DNA of 64,000 nucleotides from Rostratula benghalensis (Eukaryota > Chordata > Aves > Charadriiformes > Rostratulidae), in NCBI GenBank assembly GCA_013399305.1, contig VXAI01000039.1:753732-817731 (forward strand). Direction: 5' to 3'. Below are positions 44,001 to 53,600 of this stretch, in pieces. Numbering within the stretch: position 1 is the first letter of the stretch; each line of letters starts with the position of its first letter. Position numbers and translations under genes: made by a program. The notes beneath the pieces are model-generated. The model did not search any database. It was not told the DNA's origin and saw only the letters and a list, made by a program, of their open reading frames with translations.

Positions 44001-46338
44001 GTATCTTTGACGCTTTTCTTATTCTGGCCTGTGTTCTCCCTGTCTTGGTCATAGAATCATAGAACTGGCTAGGTTGGAAGGGACCTTTAACATCATCTAG
44101 TCCAACTAACTCTCATAAAACCCCCAACACTAAACCATGTCACTAAGCACTATGCCAACTGATCTTTTAAATACCTCCAGGGATGGTGCCTCAACCACTT
44201 TCCTGGGCAGCCCATTTCGATTCCTGATAACCTTCTTAGTGTAAAATTTTTTCCTACTTTCCAATCTGAACCTCCCGTGGTGTATTGTCTGTTACCTGGG
44301 AGAAGAGACCGACCCCCACCTCTCTACAACCTCCTTTCAGGTCATGCAAGATTCAGCAAATATTTATAACATTTGACATTTGAATTATGTAAATTATCTG
44401 ATCACAGTTAATCTTTCCCCTGCCCCAAAGTCAGAAACATATTTTAGGCTTCCCTTTCTTTAGATCTATCTATTTGTGTTTTGCAAATGCTCATGACTGC
44501 TGTTTTGCTACTCTCACTTTTTCCCCCTGCTGAAAGCAGAAATTCTGTTATTTCATTAATATAAATTGCCTTTCACCGTCAAATTCAATTCACAAGCATT
44601 TCCTCTCAGTTTGTACTGAGAGGATGGTCTGTAGAGGTTTCCGGTGAATTGTAACGGGGGTAACAGTGCTCATTAAGTACTAATTTTCTATGTTTTGAAT
44701 TTGTTTTAAAAAAAGTATTAAATTATGAAGGAATAAAATACTCTCTCTCAAAAATCAGGAGATCTTTTTCTTGATTTTTAGGCAACCTGAGAGACAAAAG
44801 AGTATTTCCTCCTAACTTTCGTCACTCTTACTTTTCTCTGTGAAGTGCAGGACAATGGATCTTGAAGATAAATGTTTTGTAGTAAAAGCTGCATTTTGGG
44901 GTTAGATCTTTCATGTTTTCTGATGGAGACTGTGGAAGAGTCCAGCATTATAATTAATGGTTATATGGCATTGTATGAACAGGACAGGCAGCCCCCCTCT
45001 GAGATCAATGACAAAATTAATTGAGAATTACAAAAGCAAATATTCAGTACTCCCTGCTAACTGAATCCAATCGTTTACAGGTATCACAACAAAAGATGTT
45101 ACCGGGGATTGACAATTGAGAAGACACTGCTAAAACTGCAGTTCAACAGTTTGTGAATGATTCAAAGCCAACAATCTGTCAGCTAATTGGGATGTGAGGA
45201 TGAATATTTTACTTGCATGTAAGGAAGGCAAGGTTAGCATGTCAATTAAGTGAGTACCTGTTTGAAAGGCAGAGGACGCATTCGTTTGAGTAGGTCTCTC
45301 CATCGGTCCCACAGACTGGATTGTAGTCCCTTGGACATCCAGGCACACCGTACTTGTAGCAAGCAGGCTAGGGAAGAACAGGAACATAGGGTGTCTAAGA
45401 TACACCGTGTGAAACTGGTCTCTGATCAGCTTCTGAAGAATACTGGCACACTCATGCACAGAAAGGAGAGCTCAACAGGAGCTGCCACAGAGTTACGAAG
45501 CACCATGTTGTCTTTCATGCTGTGAGGGGAATGTATAGCTTTGAGGCTTGGCTTCTACTGCCTGGCGTGGCTTGAGCCCTCAGCTGTGGGGCAAGACCAC
45601 CTGGGGTCACTGGCGCAGGCAGGCCATCCCTCCGGTACTCCTGCTCAGCTCTGGGGGCTCTGGACCCAAGCCCAGGGCTCTGGGGAAGGGGCCGCCCTGT
45701 ACTGGGACTCCTGGTTGGTGACATGGAGGGCAGGTGGGATCGTCCTTCTCGGGGACGATGGGGAAGGCTGCACTCACCGCGGTGCTGGCAGCGGCCTCGG
45801 GACACGAGAGGAGCCCTGTAGAGAGTAACCGGCGTTAACGGCGTCTGATCCCGCCTGGTTTCGCCCCGTCCCGCCAACGGCACCGAGTCCCCGTCCCGAT
45901 CTCCCCCGGACCAGCGGGTTTCCGGCATCGTCCGGTAACGGTTCTCCCCGCGGCTCCCGGCTGGTCGATGCCCGCTACCGGCTCAGATTCCACGGCCGCC
46001 CCCGCAAGCCTGCCACTGTCCTGTCCCGGCATCCCCCGACAGGCCGGTATCCGTTATCGGTCCCGGTCCCGGTCCCGATCCCGACGAGCCGGTGTCCGGT
46101 ACCGTCCTGTGCCCGTTTCCCCCCTGCTCCCGCCCGATTGATGCCCTCCACCAGACTAGATTCCGCGGCCACCCCCCACCCCGCAAGCCGGCCGGTGCCC
46201 GGTAGCGGTGCAGGTTTCCCCGGGACCGGCTCCCGCTCCCTCCCTCTCCTCCTCGACCGCCGTCGCCCCGGTGCCGTGCTCCCGGTTACCGGCGAGAAGG
46301 ACGGGCAGCAACACCATCACCGACACTGACACCGCCAT
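40993..46338 (-). CDS. SPINK2: SPINK2, secreted Kazal-type serine protease inhibitor
   Basis: Four exons on the minus strand: 46338-46290, 45815-45778, 45367-45258 and 41038-40993. Phases agree (1, 0, 2), giving 80 residues and TGA. Exon 1 plus exon 2 encode a signal peptide ([16 protein letters not shown] then [13 protein letters not shown]). Exons 3 and 4 encode one Kazal domain with all six Cys. The exon 3 part matches C-x7-C-x6-Y-x3-C-x2-C, and the last Cys comes 17 residues after the fifth. The P1 residue, second after Cys2 (C-P-R), is Arg, predicting trypsin/acrosin-type inhibition as in mammalian SPINK2. The product is predicted to be extracellular or acrosomal. Length is close to the 84 residues of human SPINK2. 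The synteny position beyond HOPX supports the orthology. Confidence 0.95.
41139..41166. repeat. Perfect 12-bp inverted repeat, 4-base loop
   Basis: CAATTAAATGCA (41139-41150), GCGA, TGCATTTAATTG (41155-41166). The arms are perfectly complementary and AT-rich, and they contain ATTTAAT/TAATTG homeodomain-like cores. The stem is too short for a microRNA precursor. It lies in SPINK2 intron 3. Confidence 0.85.
42053..42078. repeat. Poly(A) tract
   Basis: About 26 A residues on the + strand within SPINK2 intron 3, followed by a short interrupted A/G stretch. No adjacent retroelement body was recognised. Confidence 0.85.
44050..44343 (-). mobile_element. CR1 LINE 3' fragment (-) in SPINK2 intron 3
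   Basis: It begins with the antisense octamer tail CATAGAATCATAGAA, followed by GGTTGGAAGGGACC, the ATCTAGTCCAAC block and the C-terminal coding end (LP.EVVEA-type region, then GGGL-type text at 44300-44340). It is about 290 bases, diverged and 5'-truncated. It lies in the same orientation as SPINK2. Confidence 0.88.
44344..45257 (-). other. SPINK2 intron 3, proximal part
   Basis: Intron sequence with no repeat or exon recognised. Confidence 0.6.
45258..45367 (-). CDS. SPINK2: SPINK2 Kazal exon
   Basis: 110 bases, acceptor TGTTCTTCCCTAG (AG at 45369-45368), donor AAACAG|GTACTC (GT at 45257-45256). It encodes [20 protein letters not shown] then [16 protein letters not shown], leaving two bases (AG). 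It contains Kazal Cys 1-5, the reactive-site loop [10 protein letters not shown] and the conserved TYSNEC. Confidence 0.97.
45368..45777 (-). other. SPINK2 intron 2
   Basis: 410-base intron, increasingly GC-rich toward the 5' side. Nothing else recognised. Confidence 0.75.
45778..45815 (-). CDS. SPINK2: SPINK2 exon 2
   Basis: 38 bases between acceptor ACTCTCTACAG (AG at 45817-45816) and donor ACCGCG|GTGAGTGC (GT at 45777-45776). With the last base of exon 1 it encodes [13 protein letters not shown], the end of the signal peptide and a likely cleavage region (A-S-T-A before PAC). It is very short but phase-exact. Confidence 0.85.
45900..46260. repeat. GC-rich diverged tandem duplication, period 173 bp
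   Basis: The stretches T(C/T)GATGCCC..ACC.G.CT (45965 on and 46138 on), AGATTCC(A/G)CGGCC and CCCGCAAGCC recur with a 173-base offset. The flanking CCGGTA.CGG-type text also recurs. Identity is moderate, so this is an old two-copy duplication inside SPINK2 intron 1. Confidence 0.7.
46290..46338 (-). CDS. SPINK2: SPINK2 exon 1 (signal peptide)
   Basis: The ATG at 46338 opens 16 codons [16 protein letters not shown] plus one base before the donor CGCCG|GTAACC (GT at 46289-46288). The strongly hydrophobic h-region [10 protein letters not shown] marks a signal peptide. The next two upstream codons (GCG GAC) are open, but no earlier in-frame ATG is evident. Confidence 0.88.
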
Positions 46339-46418
46339 GTCCGCGGCTGGAGCAACTGGGGCAGGCGGGGGGAGGGCGCCGGGGCAAAACGGCCGCGGCG
46401 GAGCGCGGGGGGGCGGCA

Positions 46419-46419
<1 letters not shown>

Positions 46420-46513
<94 letters not shown>
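46420..46513. repeat. Uninterrupted run of 94 G
   Basis: A homopolymer of 94 G on the + strand (poly-C on the SPINK2 strand), 82 bases upstream of the SPINK2 ATG, embedded in GC-rich sequence. It creates spurious poly-Gly and poly-Pro frames on both strands. Such a long pure G run is rare in genomes and is also a known kind of sequencing or assembly problem. Confidence 0.95.
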
Positions 46514-49500
46514 CGTTGGATGCCACGGGGTGGACACCTTGGGGCTGAGGATCCGTGGGGCACCCAGGGTAGTGAGAAAGCCGCGGTAGACACTGCAGAG
46601 GCGGGGAGCGGTGACACCCGTGGGGCTGGAGGCGTCGGGAGAGGTGGGGAGGGGTCTGCTGTCCTCTCACCTGCGGGACTGGGGAGGCGGCAGCACTTCC
46701 ACGGGCACCTCCAGAGGTGGAGAAGGGATAGGGACCCTCCCTGGGCGTGCTGGGGGGACGTGGGGTCAAGGTGCCTGAATGTTGTCCTTGGCAAGCAAGC
46801 CTGTGCCTGCCCTACCTGTATTTTCCTGTGGGGTCGCTTATACCTGCCATTTCCATGCAGAAACCCTCAAAATATCCAGAAGTCAGCCACTAATGAAGCT
46901 CTGCTTCTGTGATGCACGGACCAGAAGCCTTACTGGGACCACGCTCACAGAATGAAAAGCTTTAACATCAGGGCTATGCAGGAGCACAGCAGAGTTAATG
47001 GTGGGCCTCCAGCTGTAATTTCATCATTCCTTGGGATTCCCTGCTTGACTTCACCTCATTAGCATTGTGCTTTGATTGTGGAGTGTCTTGGGCATCATGG
47101 GGAAGTTGGAAATACATGTGCGGTGCCATGTGGCTGTTAAGGTCGTAGCTTCCATCTCATGATGTGATGTGGGATGGTTTGTGATGAGATACCTTCCTGC
47201 CAAGGGGAAGAGAAAATTAACACAGCCCCAGTAGTAAGGACAACCTGCCTGTACCTGAAGTCGTGGGAATCCAGGACAGTAGTTCCTGGAAAGGCTTGGC
47301 ACTCTGGCCTGCCAGCACGACTGTGTGTCTTGGCAGCATGGCTCTCCAGAGTATCTCATCTGTTAGTTGCTGATAAGAGCAGTTAGCTTTGCAAAGCTTG
47401 GGGGTTAGCATTGCAGAGAGTCTGACTCTGGAATTGTTCTTACGCAGTTTCCTAAAATCTAGGCTATGGGCTTCTTGTGAAATGGCTTGTGCTTGTGTGT
47501 ATGAGCTGGGGTTTAGACCTGTCAAGTGTTTTGGTAGGTCCGTATGCAGGCATCACACCCATCTTGTGTCTGTTTCAGCCTCAAGGTCCTTCCAAGCATG
47601 GCTTTTCTCCTCTTGTGTTTTTTTCTGATGGTGTGCTCTTCCCACATGGCATCACAGTGAGGTTATGTTACTATCTGCTGAATATATTCTTATTCCTCCA
47701 GTTAACCTCTGCAAAATGATTGCAATTCAGAGCACACCTTTCAAATGAATACCCATCACAAGGGATGCTTCAGACAAAAGCCTCTGGCTTGGGTTGTTAA
47801 TTTCTGAAGTTCTTGTAACTAAACTGTTACTTGCACAAAGCTGAGTTTGCACAGGAAAAAACCTAAACACAACAAACCAAATAAGAGTTCAATGCCCCAG
47901 ACATTGGTAGCCTAAACAAGCTTTGTCCTGGACAACTCCAGCACAACAAGCACAAGATGGAGTTGTACTGTCACCATGTCACCTAAGAGAATAGCTGCCA
48001 CCTAAAAATCATTCTGCATGCTAATGCATTTTCCAGTGGGTTACTTACGTGTTCATCAATTTGTTGCACTTGATCTCAGACAAATGGGGTGAGAGGGACC
48101 ATTTTAGTTTGACATTGCTTCAGTTGCCTCTCTGTGACAATAACATGAACTCTCTCAAAGCCATGTGTTCTATCTGGAATGCTCACCATTGATGTTGCAG
48201 AGAAAGTATGGAAAAGTAATCTGCAGGTGCTTTATTAATTCTCAACCCAACACTCGTATTTTAAATTGGTGCCAGCCTAGCCTCCTCAGTGCTGAAAGAA
48301 TTTCCTTTCACTCATTCAAAGTCTTTCCACTGAGAGTATTTAACTTTGCCGTATTTGAATAAGATTTCAGATATAGGTCTTTAGGGAAGGGAAAATGAAA
48401 GGAGATTTTAAAAAGAAGAAAAGATAACTTACGCATCTTTTCTTCTGGCAAGCTAGAACATCTATTAGAAAATACCCATTTTCTTCCATAAATTATTAAG
48501 AACTGGAGGCAAGGAAGATGATAATTACACAGGGGGCTTCTTAATAGCCTTTGTATCCAGTTAACACATTTCTGAAATGAGTGCTGAGTCATTGGAAAAG
48601 AAAACTGCAGGTGTATCTCCTAGAAGTTATCTTCTTGTTAGCATCAGGTAACTGATTAATAAACATGGAAGATAATAATGATTCTAGCATATAGGCTGCA
48701 GGGAGCAATAAATAATTAGAAGTTACATCCCTACAGAGAAGGTTCTGTTTCTGCCCTGTGCTTAGTGGAATAATCCTCTGTGCTTGGAAGCTAGAAATTA
48801 TTTGAACTCTGGTCACTTTTCTAAGTAAATGCATGGGACATGGCAGTGGTAGTTGTAAAGGACCTCTGGGTCCCTTCCCAACAACGTCACCAAAGTTGTA
48901 ACCTGGTCTAGCTGAGTCTTGGAAATCCCCAAGGAAGTAGATGTTAATCCTTTAATTCAAATGTTTTCCATGAATCAGAGAATAACAGACAATGGTGTCA
49001 GAGTCCACAGATCTTCAACACATTTTCATTCCAAGGAACACCAAGAGTGGAGCAAGCTCAGTGTTTCACAAGGGGACTCAATTATTTAAAAAGGAACATC
49101 AGACAATGGCATTTATTGCTCTGTCTAAAACATTTCCTTGATGTTGAATCCATTCCACATTCAACCAAATTCTTTTGGCTGCAGTTTGTTGATATCTGCC
49201 TTAATCAGTAGCTATTTCATTTAGGACTTATTCATTACTGACTGTATATAAAACCTGTTCCTCTTTTGCTTAGCCTGGTTTTGGGAGATAGGGATCGAAG
49301 TTTACTTACACCGCGTATCCTCCTGAAACCAATGGGCATTCGGTGCTAGAAGAATGCAGACTTCTAGTGAGAGACTGCCCAAAACTCATGCTCATGGTAG
49401 GAACTTTTACCAGTAGCATTTTGCAAAATTTCACAAAACTCTCAATATGCAGCTTAACACAACTATCAAAAAATTATTTGGTGGTGTTTATTATTTAGTC

Positions 49501-50108
49501 CTGTTATTTGCAATGGTATCACCTTTGTTGGGAAAGAGGGATTGGCTGGCATACCTGTACCAGGATGGATGTGCCAAAGCTGAAGGGACAACAGTTTGTT
49601 ATTTGTCAGGTCCTCAGGAACATGTCAGTGAGACACAGGCAATTTCTGGGAGTGCAGAAGTCCCTGCGTTGCAATAAAAAGGTCTTAAATATATTCCTCA
49701 CTCTTCTACCACCTGAAAAAGATTGGGTGAGGATCTGGGATCTGGGTTATAAACCTTAGCAGCATTGTCTGTTATTCTCTGATTCACGGAAAACCTTTGA
49801 ATTAATGGGTTAACACCTACTTCAGGCATCTCCCAGTGCCTCAGAGAGTAAGGCCACTGAGCCTAATAAAAAAATGCATTATTTCATGAAGATGGGATGA
49901 GTGGAGAACTGGTTTGCACCATTTAGTGAAATGAAGTCTCTTTGTAAACAGAGAGTGAGGCTGCTTATAACTTTGCTCAAGCACAAGACTGGCATAGGCT
50001 TAGGTGACAGGGCAAGTTGGGAACAAGCTTGGGAGACTCCAGTTATCTGTATAGAATTTGTTCAGAGTCTTGAAAGAAAGCTGATCTATCAATTCATCTG
50101 CTTAAAAC
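46514..50108. other. Gene-free upstream flank of SPINK2
   Basis: GC-rich until about 46800, then ordinary AT-richer sequence. No coding exon, repeat family or RNA gene recognised. Confidence 0.5.
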
Positions 50109-50621
50109 TGTGCCCTGGTTTCAGCTGGGATAGAGTTAGTTTTCTTCCTAGTACCTGCTGTTTTGGATTTTGTATGAGGTAACAAAATGTTTTAGTCGTT
50201 GGTAGGTGGTGTTTATAGCAAATCAAGGACTTTTTCAGCTTCCAACAGAAGCTGAGAGGGAGCATAGACAGGACAAGCTGGCCAAAAGAATATTCCATAC
50301 CATAGATGGCATGATCACTATATAAATGGGGGTTGCCTGGGGGAGTGGGAGTGTGTGATCACTGCTTGAGATGTGATGGGCAAATCATCATCAGGTGGTG
50401 AGAGCAATTTGTATTGTACTGTACTATTCTGTATTATTTTACCATTACTGTTATTATTATTTTTCTCTCCCGTTACTGTTCTATTAAACTGTCTTAATCT
50501 CAACCCATGAGTGGTTTTTTTCTCTTTTTTTCTCCCTCTTCTCCCTGCCTTATGGGAAAGTGGTAGGGAGCACATGAACAGCTGCATGGTCCTAGTTGCT
50601 GGCTGGGGTTAAACCATGACA
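50109..50621 (+). mobile_element. Solo LTR of an avian endogenous retrovirus (ERVL-like)
   Basis: 513 bases beginning TGTGCCCTGGTTTCAGCTGG and ending ACCATGACA, matching the general layout of a common bird ERV LTR family. There is a GGGATAGAGTTAGTTTTCTT motif near the start, a TATA box (about 50319-50326), an (ATT)n stretch near 50450, and ATTAAA at 50483-50488 followed by a T-rich region. TG...CA ends are present. No internal viral genes flank it, so it is a solo LTR left by recombination. Five-base flanks (AAAAC / TACAG) do not match, so the target-site duplication is decayed or my ends are off. Confidence 0.82.
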
Positions 50622-53600
50622 TACAGAAATAGGGAGCACTCCAGGTGATGGGAGGATTTGGTCTAAGGTACTGGATTGCAGGCTACGTTAAACTGGAGGA
50701 TTCAGCATTGTTGTGTGAAAAATCCTCTTTGCCACAGATTATGGTGGATGCTAAAATCTTATAAACAGAAGGGAAAAAAATGGACTTGCAGAGCAAAAAA
50801 ACATAGGTGGCCTTAACAGCAAGAAAATTCCCACTTGAACATGTTCCTGGAGGCTGCTGCAAGCAGGCAGGTGGCACAGGAGAAGTCTAGCTATGCATTT
50901 GTTCCAGTTTTCTCTTCTCTTGGCCATCACTGCTGGCCTCTCTCGGAGACAGAAGGCTGGTGAGAAGGTTGCTACAGTCACACCTAACCTGCAGTTAATG
51001 TTCTCTAGCAGCCCCCAGTTGTATGGGGGAGGATGTTTACATCCACTGAAGCAGCAGGACGGCGCAGCTGGCTTGCCTGTGCTGCCCCAGGCAGTCTGGC
51101 AGGGCACAGGGCTTGGGCACGTCCCAGCTGTACTTGTGCCACGCGTGTGAGTCTCATGTAAGTACGGGAGCGCGTCTTTCCATCTGAGTAATTACTGGGG
51201 CAAAAGCAAGCAACACCCTCAAAGGAACACAGCACAGGACAATCAAAAATGTTTCTGAGCTGCTTTTCAGCACACGTGCCTGGGGTGGCTCTGCTGGAAG
51301 CCTCTTTCCTAAGGCACTGGAGGGCCCCTGCTTCTGGTGAGACTGGGAATGCCCAAGTTTGCCACTTGCTAATTGGCTGTTTCTGCCATCTTGAACCTGG
51401 CACAGCAGCAGGGCAGAGAAGGACAGAGAGGAAAGAGCTGATTTTCCTGAGCATTTGCATCTCCCTGACAATAATTCCTGTAGGGAAGAAGTCAGCAGCA
51501 CAGAGCAAATGAATAAGCTTTTGGTATAAGTCTGAGTTTGCTGTGCAGGGGGGATTGGTTCCAGTTGATAAACTACCTCCCTAGCCAGGTCAGAGTACTG
51601 AGCTGTGGCATTGCCTCTAATTTTGGTAGACTCCTCCAGGCTGTTTTTGTAAAGGCTGGGTTCAAAGGTTCACAGAAGGATGTGGAGGAAGCTCTTTGTC
51701 TCATCACATTCCCTCACCATCCTGTCAGTGGCATTCCCACCCCCACACCAATAAGAGACTGCTCTGAGGGTCCTATCTGTCACACTCAGCCCGTGAATCA
51801 TTCACCTCAGCTGTGCAATCCCACATTTGCAATCCCACGTAGCCCAAAAGACAGGATCCAGGCCTCAGGGATTCAATTATATACACACTGTTCAGTTGCT
51901 CCTTCCTTGATCCCTCCATGCCTATTCATTTTATGCCACCCCACACTGTTCTCTGCTACAACAGTCACAGATGGGCAATTTGTCCTCTCCTGTTTCCCAC
52001 ATGAACCTCATCTATCACCTGCCTGCCTTTGAAATTAATTTACTGGCTGGCCAGCTGCCTGCTTTGCATCCTGGGCTCCTTCCCATCTGTGTGTAATACA
52101 GGGGTGCTCCCTGGAGGGGGGCTGAGGACAGCACCATCGCACATGCTGTGGGATGGCAGGGAAAAGGCTGCTGTGTGTTGCCCAAGGGCTCCTGGAGGAT
52201 CTGCTGATGCCTGCAGTCACCATCACAGCACAAAGCAACAGCAGCCTTCTGCCTGGCAGAGAAACGTGTGGATTGCTGTGATACTCAGCCTTGAGCAAGG
52301 CCTTTAGTAGTCCCCAAAACCTCCAGAAAGCTCCTGAAGGGTTGCCCTGATGGGCAGTGGTCAACATAGTTTTCCTTTTCTCTCTCCTCCAGAAATGTTT
52401 TTCTGCTGTTGTTTCCAACTCGAACAAGCACATCTATCTACTTGGTCTGTCATGGACAGATTTACAGGTGCTGGCTTTGACTTCTGCAGGCTGTCTGGGT
52501 GCTAGTTCAAATGATGCATGGCAGACCAGGGCCACCCATCCTGCTAGAAGGGAAATGCACTTCATCTTAGTGATTTGCCTGGGAATCATAACCACTTTGG
52601 AGGGAGGTTGATGGTCCCAGTAGCATTTGTTATGTCAAAAGTTTTCTCAAAGAGCAGAAACTTTGAAGAGAGCCTGTAAAACCTTCTTTGAACTGCTGAA
52701 GCTGTTAAAGGAGACAGGATTAAGGGAATCTGCCTGTAAGGCTGCTCACCTTTTCTTGGATGCTAAGGCTAAACCCCCGGAGATGACCTGTAGCTGCAGC
52801 TACAGCACTGCAACAGCCAGGCTGGCAGGTCAGCAGAAACTGTTTTCAGCTGGGAAAGGTCAGAGATTATTCATGGGGAGATGAGCAAAGCTGCTGCTGC
52901 ATCAGCACGGTTCTTGAAAGTTAATTGGGCCAGCAATGCTTGCCTTATTTCCATATAGGAAAATATTTTGAAAAGTCAAAGGCATCTTCTTTAATGACCA
53001 CCTGTTTCTCACAAAGCAGTGGTTTCAGCCAGACCAGTGTCCATCTGAAGCTGCTTTCAGAGACAGCCTCACACCTTCTGTCTCTTCACCCTGCAGGAAC
53101 AGGCTCTGTGAACAGAGTGGTCACCTGAGGAAAGCCTAATTCAAGCACAGCCTGTGTTCCCCATCTTCATCCCAGCAGAGCTTCTGTCCATCCTCTAGCG
53201 CCCTTAGGCTGGGTCTGTGGGACAAGAGCACTGCATCTGATCAGTGTCAGTGGGAAAGGGCTCCTGGTAACTATCACCATCACAGAGGGAGGGCAGATGG
53301 AAGGAGGACAGGCAGTAGGGTCAGCATCTACATTTTTCCTGTGACCTGTTTATGCAGTGCTGTGCCCTGCACGTGTTTCATGGCAAGCGAAAGCTGCATG
53401 TGCTTGCCGCTCTCTCTGACCCCATAAGCGAAGGTATTTTTATCCCAGAAAAACCCACCCAATGTGCTCTATGGGTCTCCAGGATGTGAGGATGGACTGC
53501 AGATAAGAATTTCAGAGTTGGCTGGTATATCACAGTCAGGGGCAGTCAAACTTTGTTGCATGTCTGCCTGATGGATTGTCTGGTAAAATGGCAGATAAAA

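Larger units (their letters stand above)
41039..44049 (-). other. SPINK2 intron 3, distal part
   Basis: AT-rich intron sequence. It contains a perfect 12-bp inverted repeat at 41139-41166 and an A run of about 26 at 42053-42078. No exon or gene recognised. Confidence 0.6.
45800..46430. promoter_or_regulatory. CpG island at SPINK2 5' end
   Basis: Dense CpG and very GC-rich sequence across exon 2, intron 1, exon 1 and the upstream flank. There are many CCGG, TACCGG and CCGGTA motifs. It probably contains the SPINK2 promoter; I see no TATA box. Confidence 0.7.

Noticed and set aside
46208..46912. 234-codon + strand frame and long minus frames (poly-Gly / poly-Pro)
   Set aside because: They exist only because the 94-G run stays open in every frame. 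The true coding element here is the short SPINK2 exon 1 on the minus strand.
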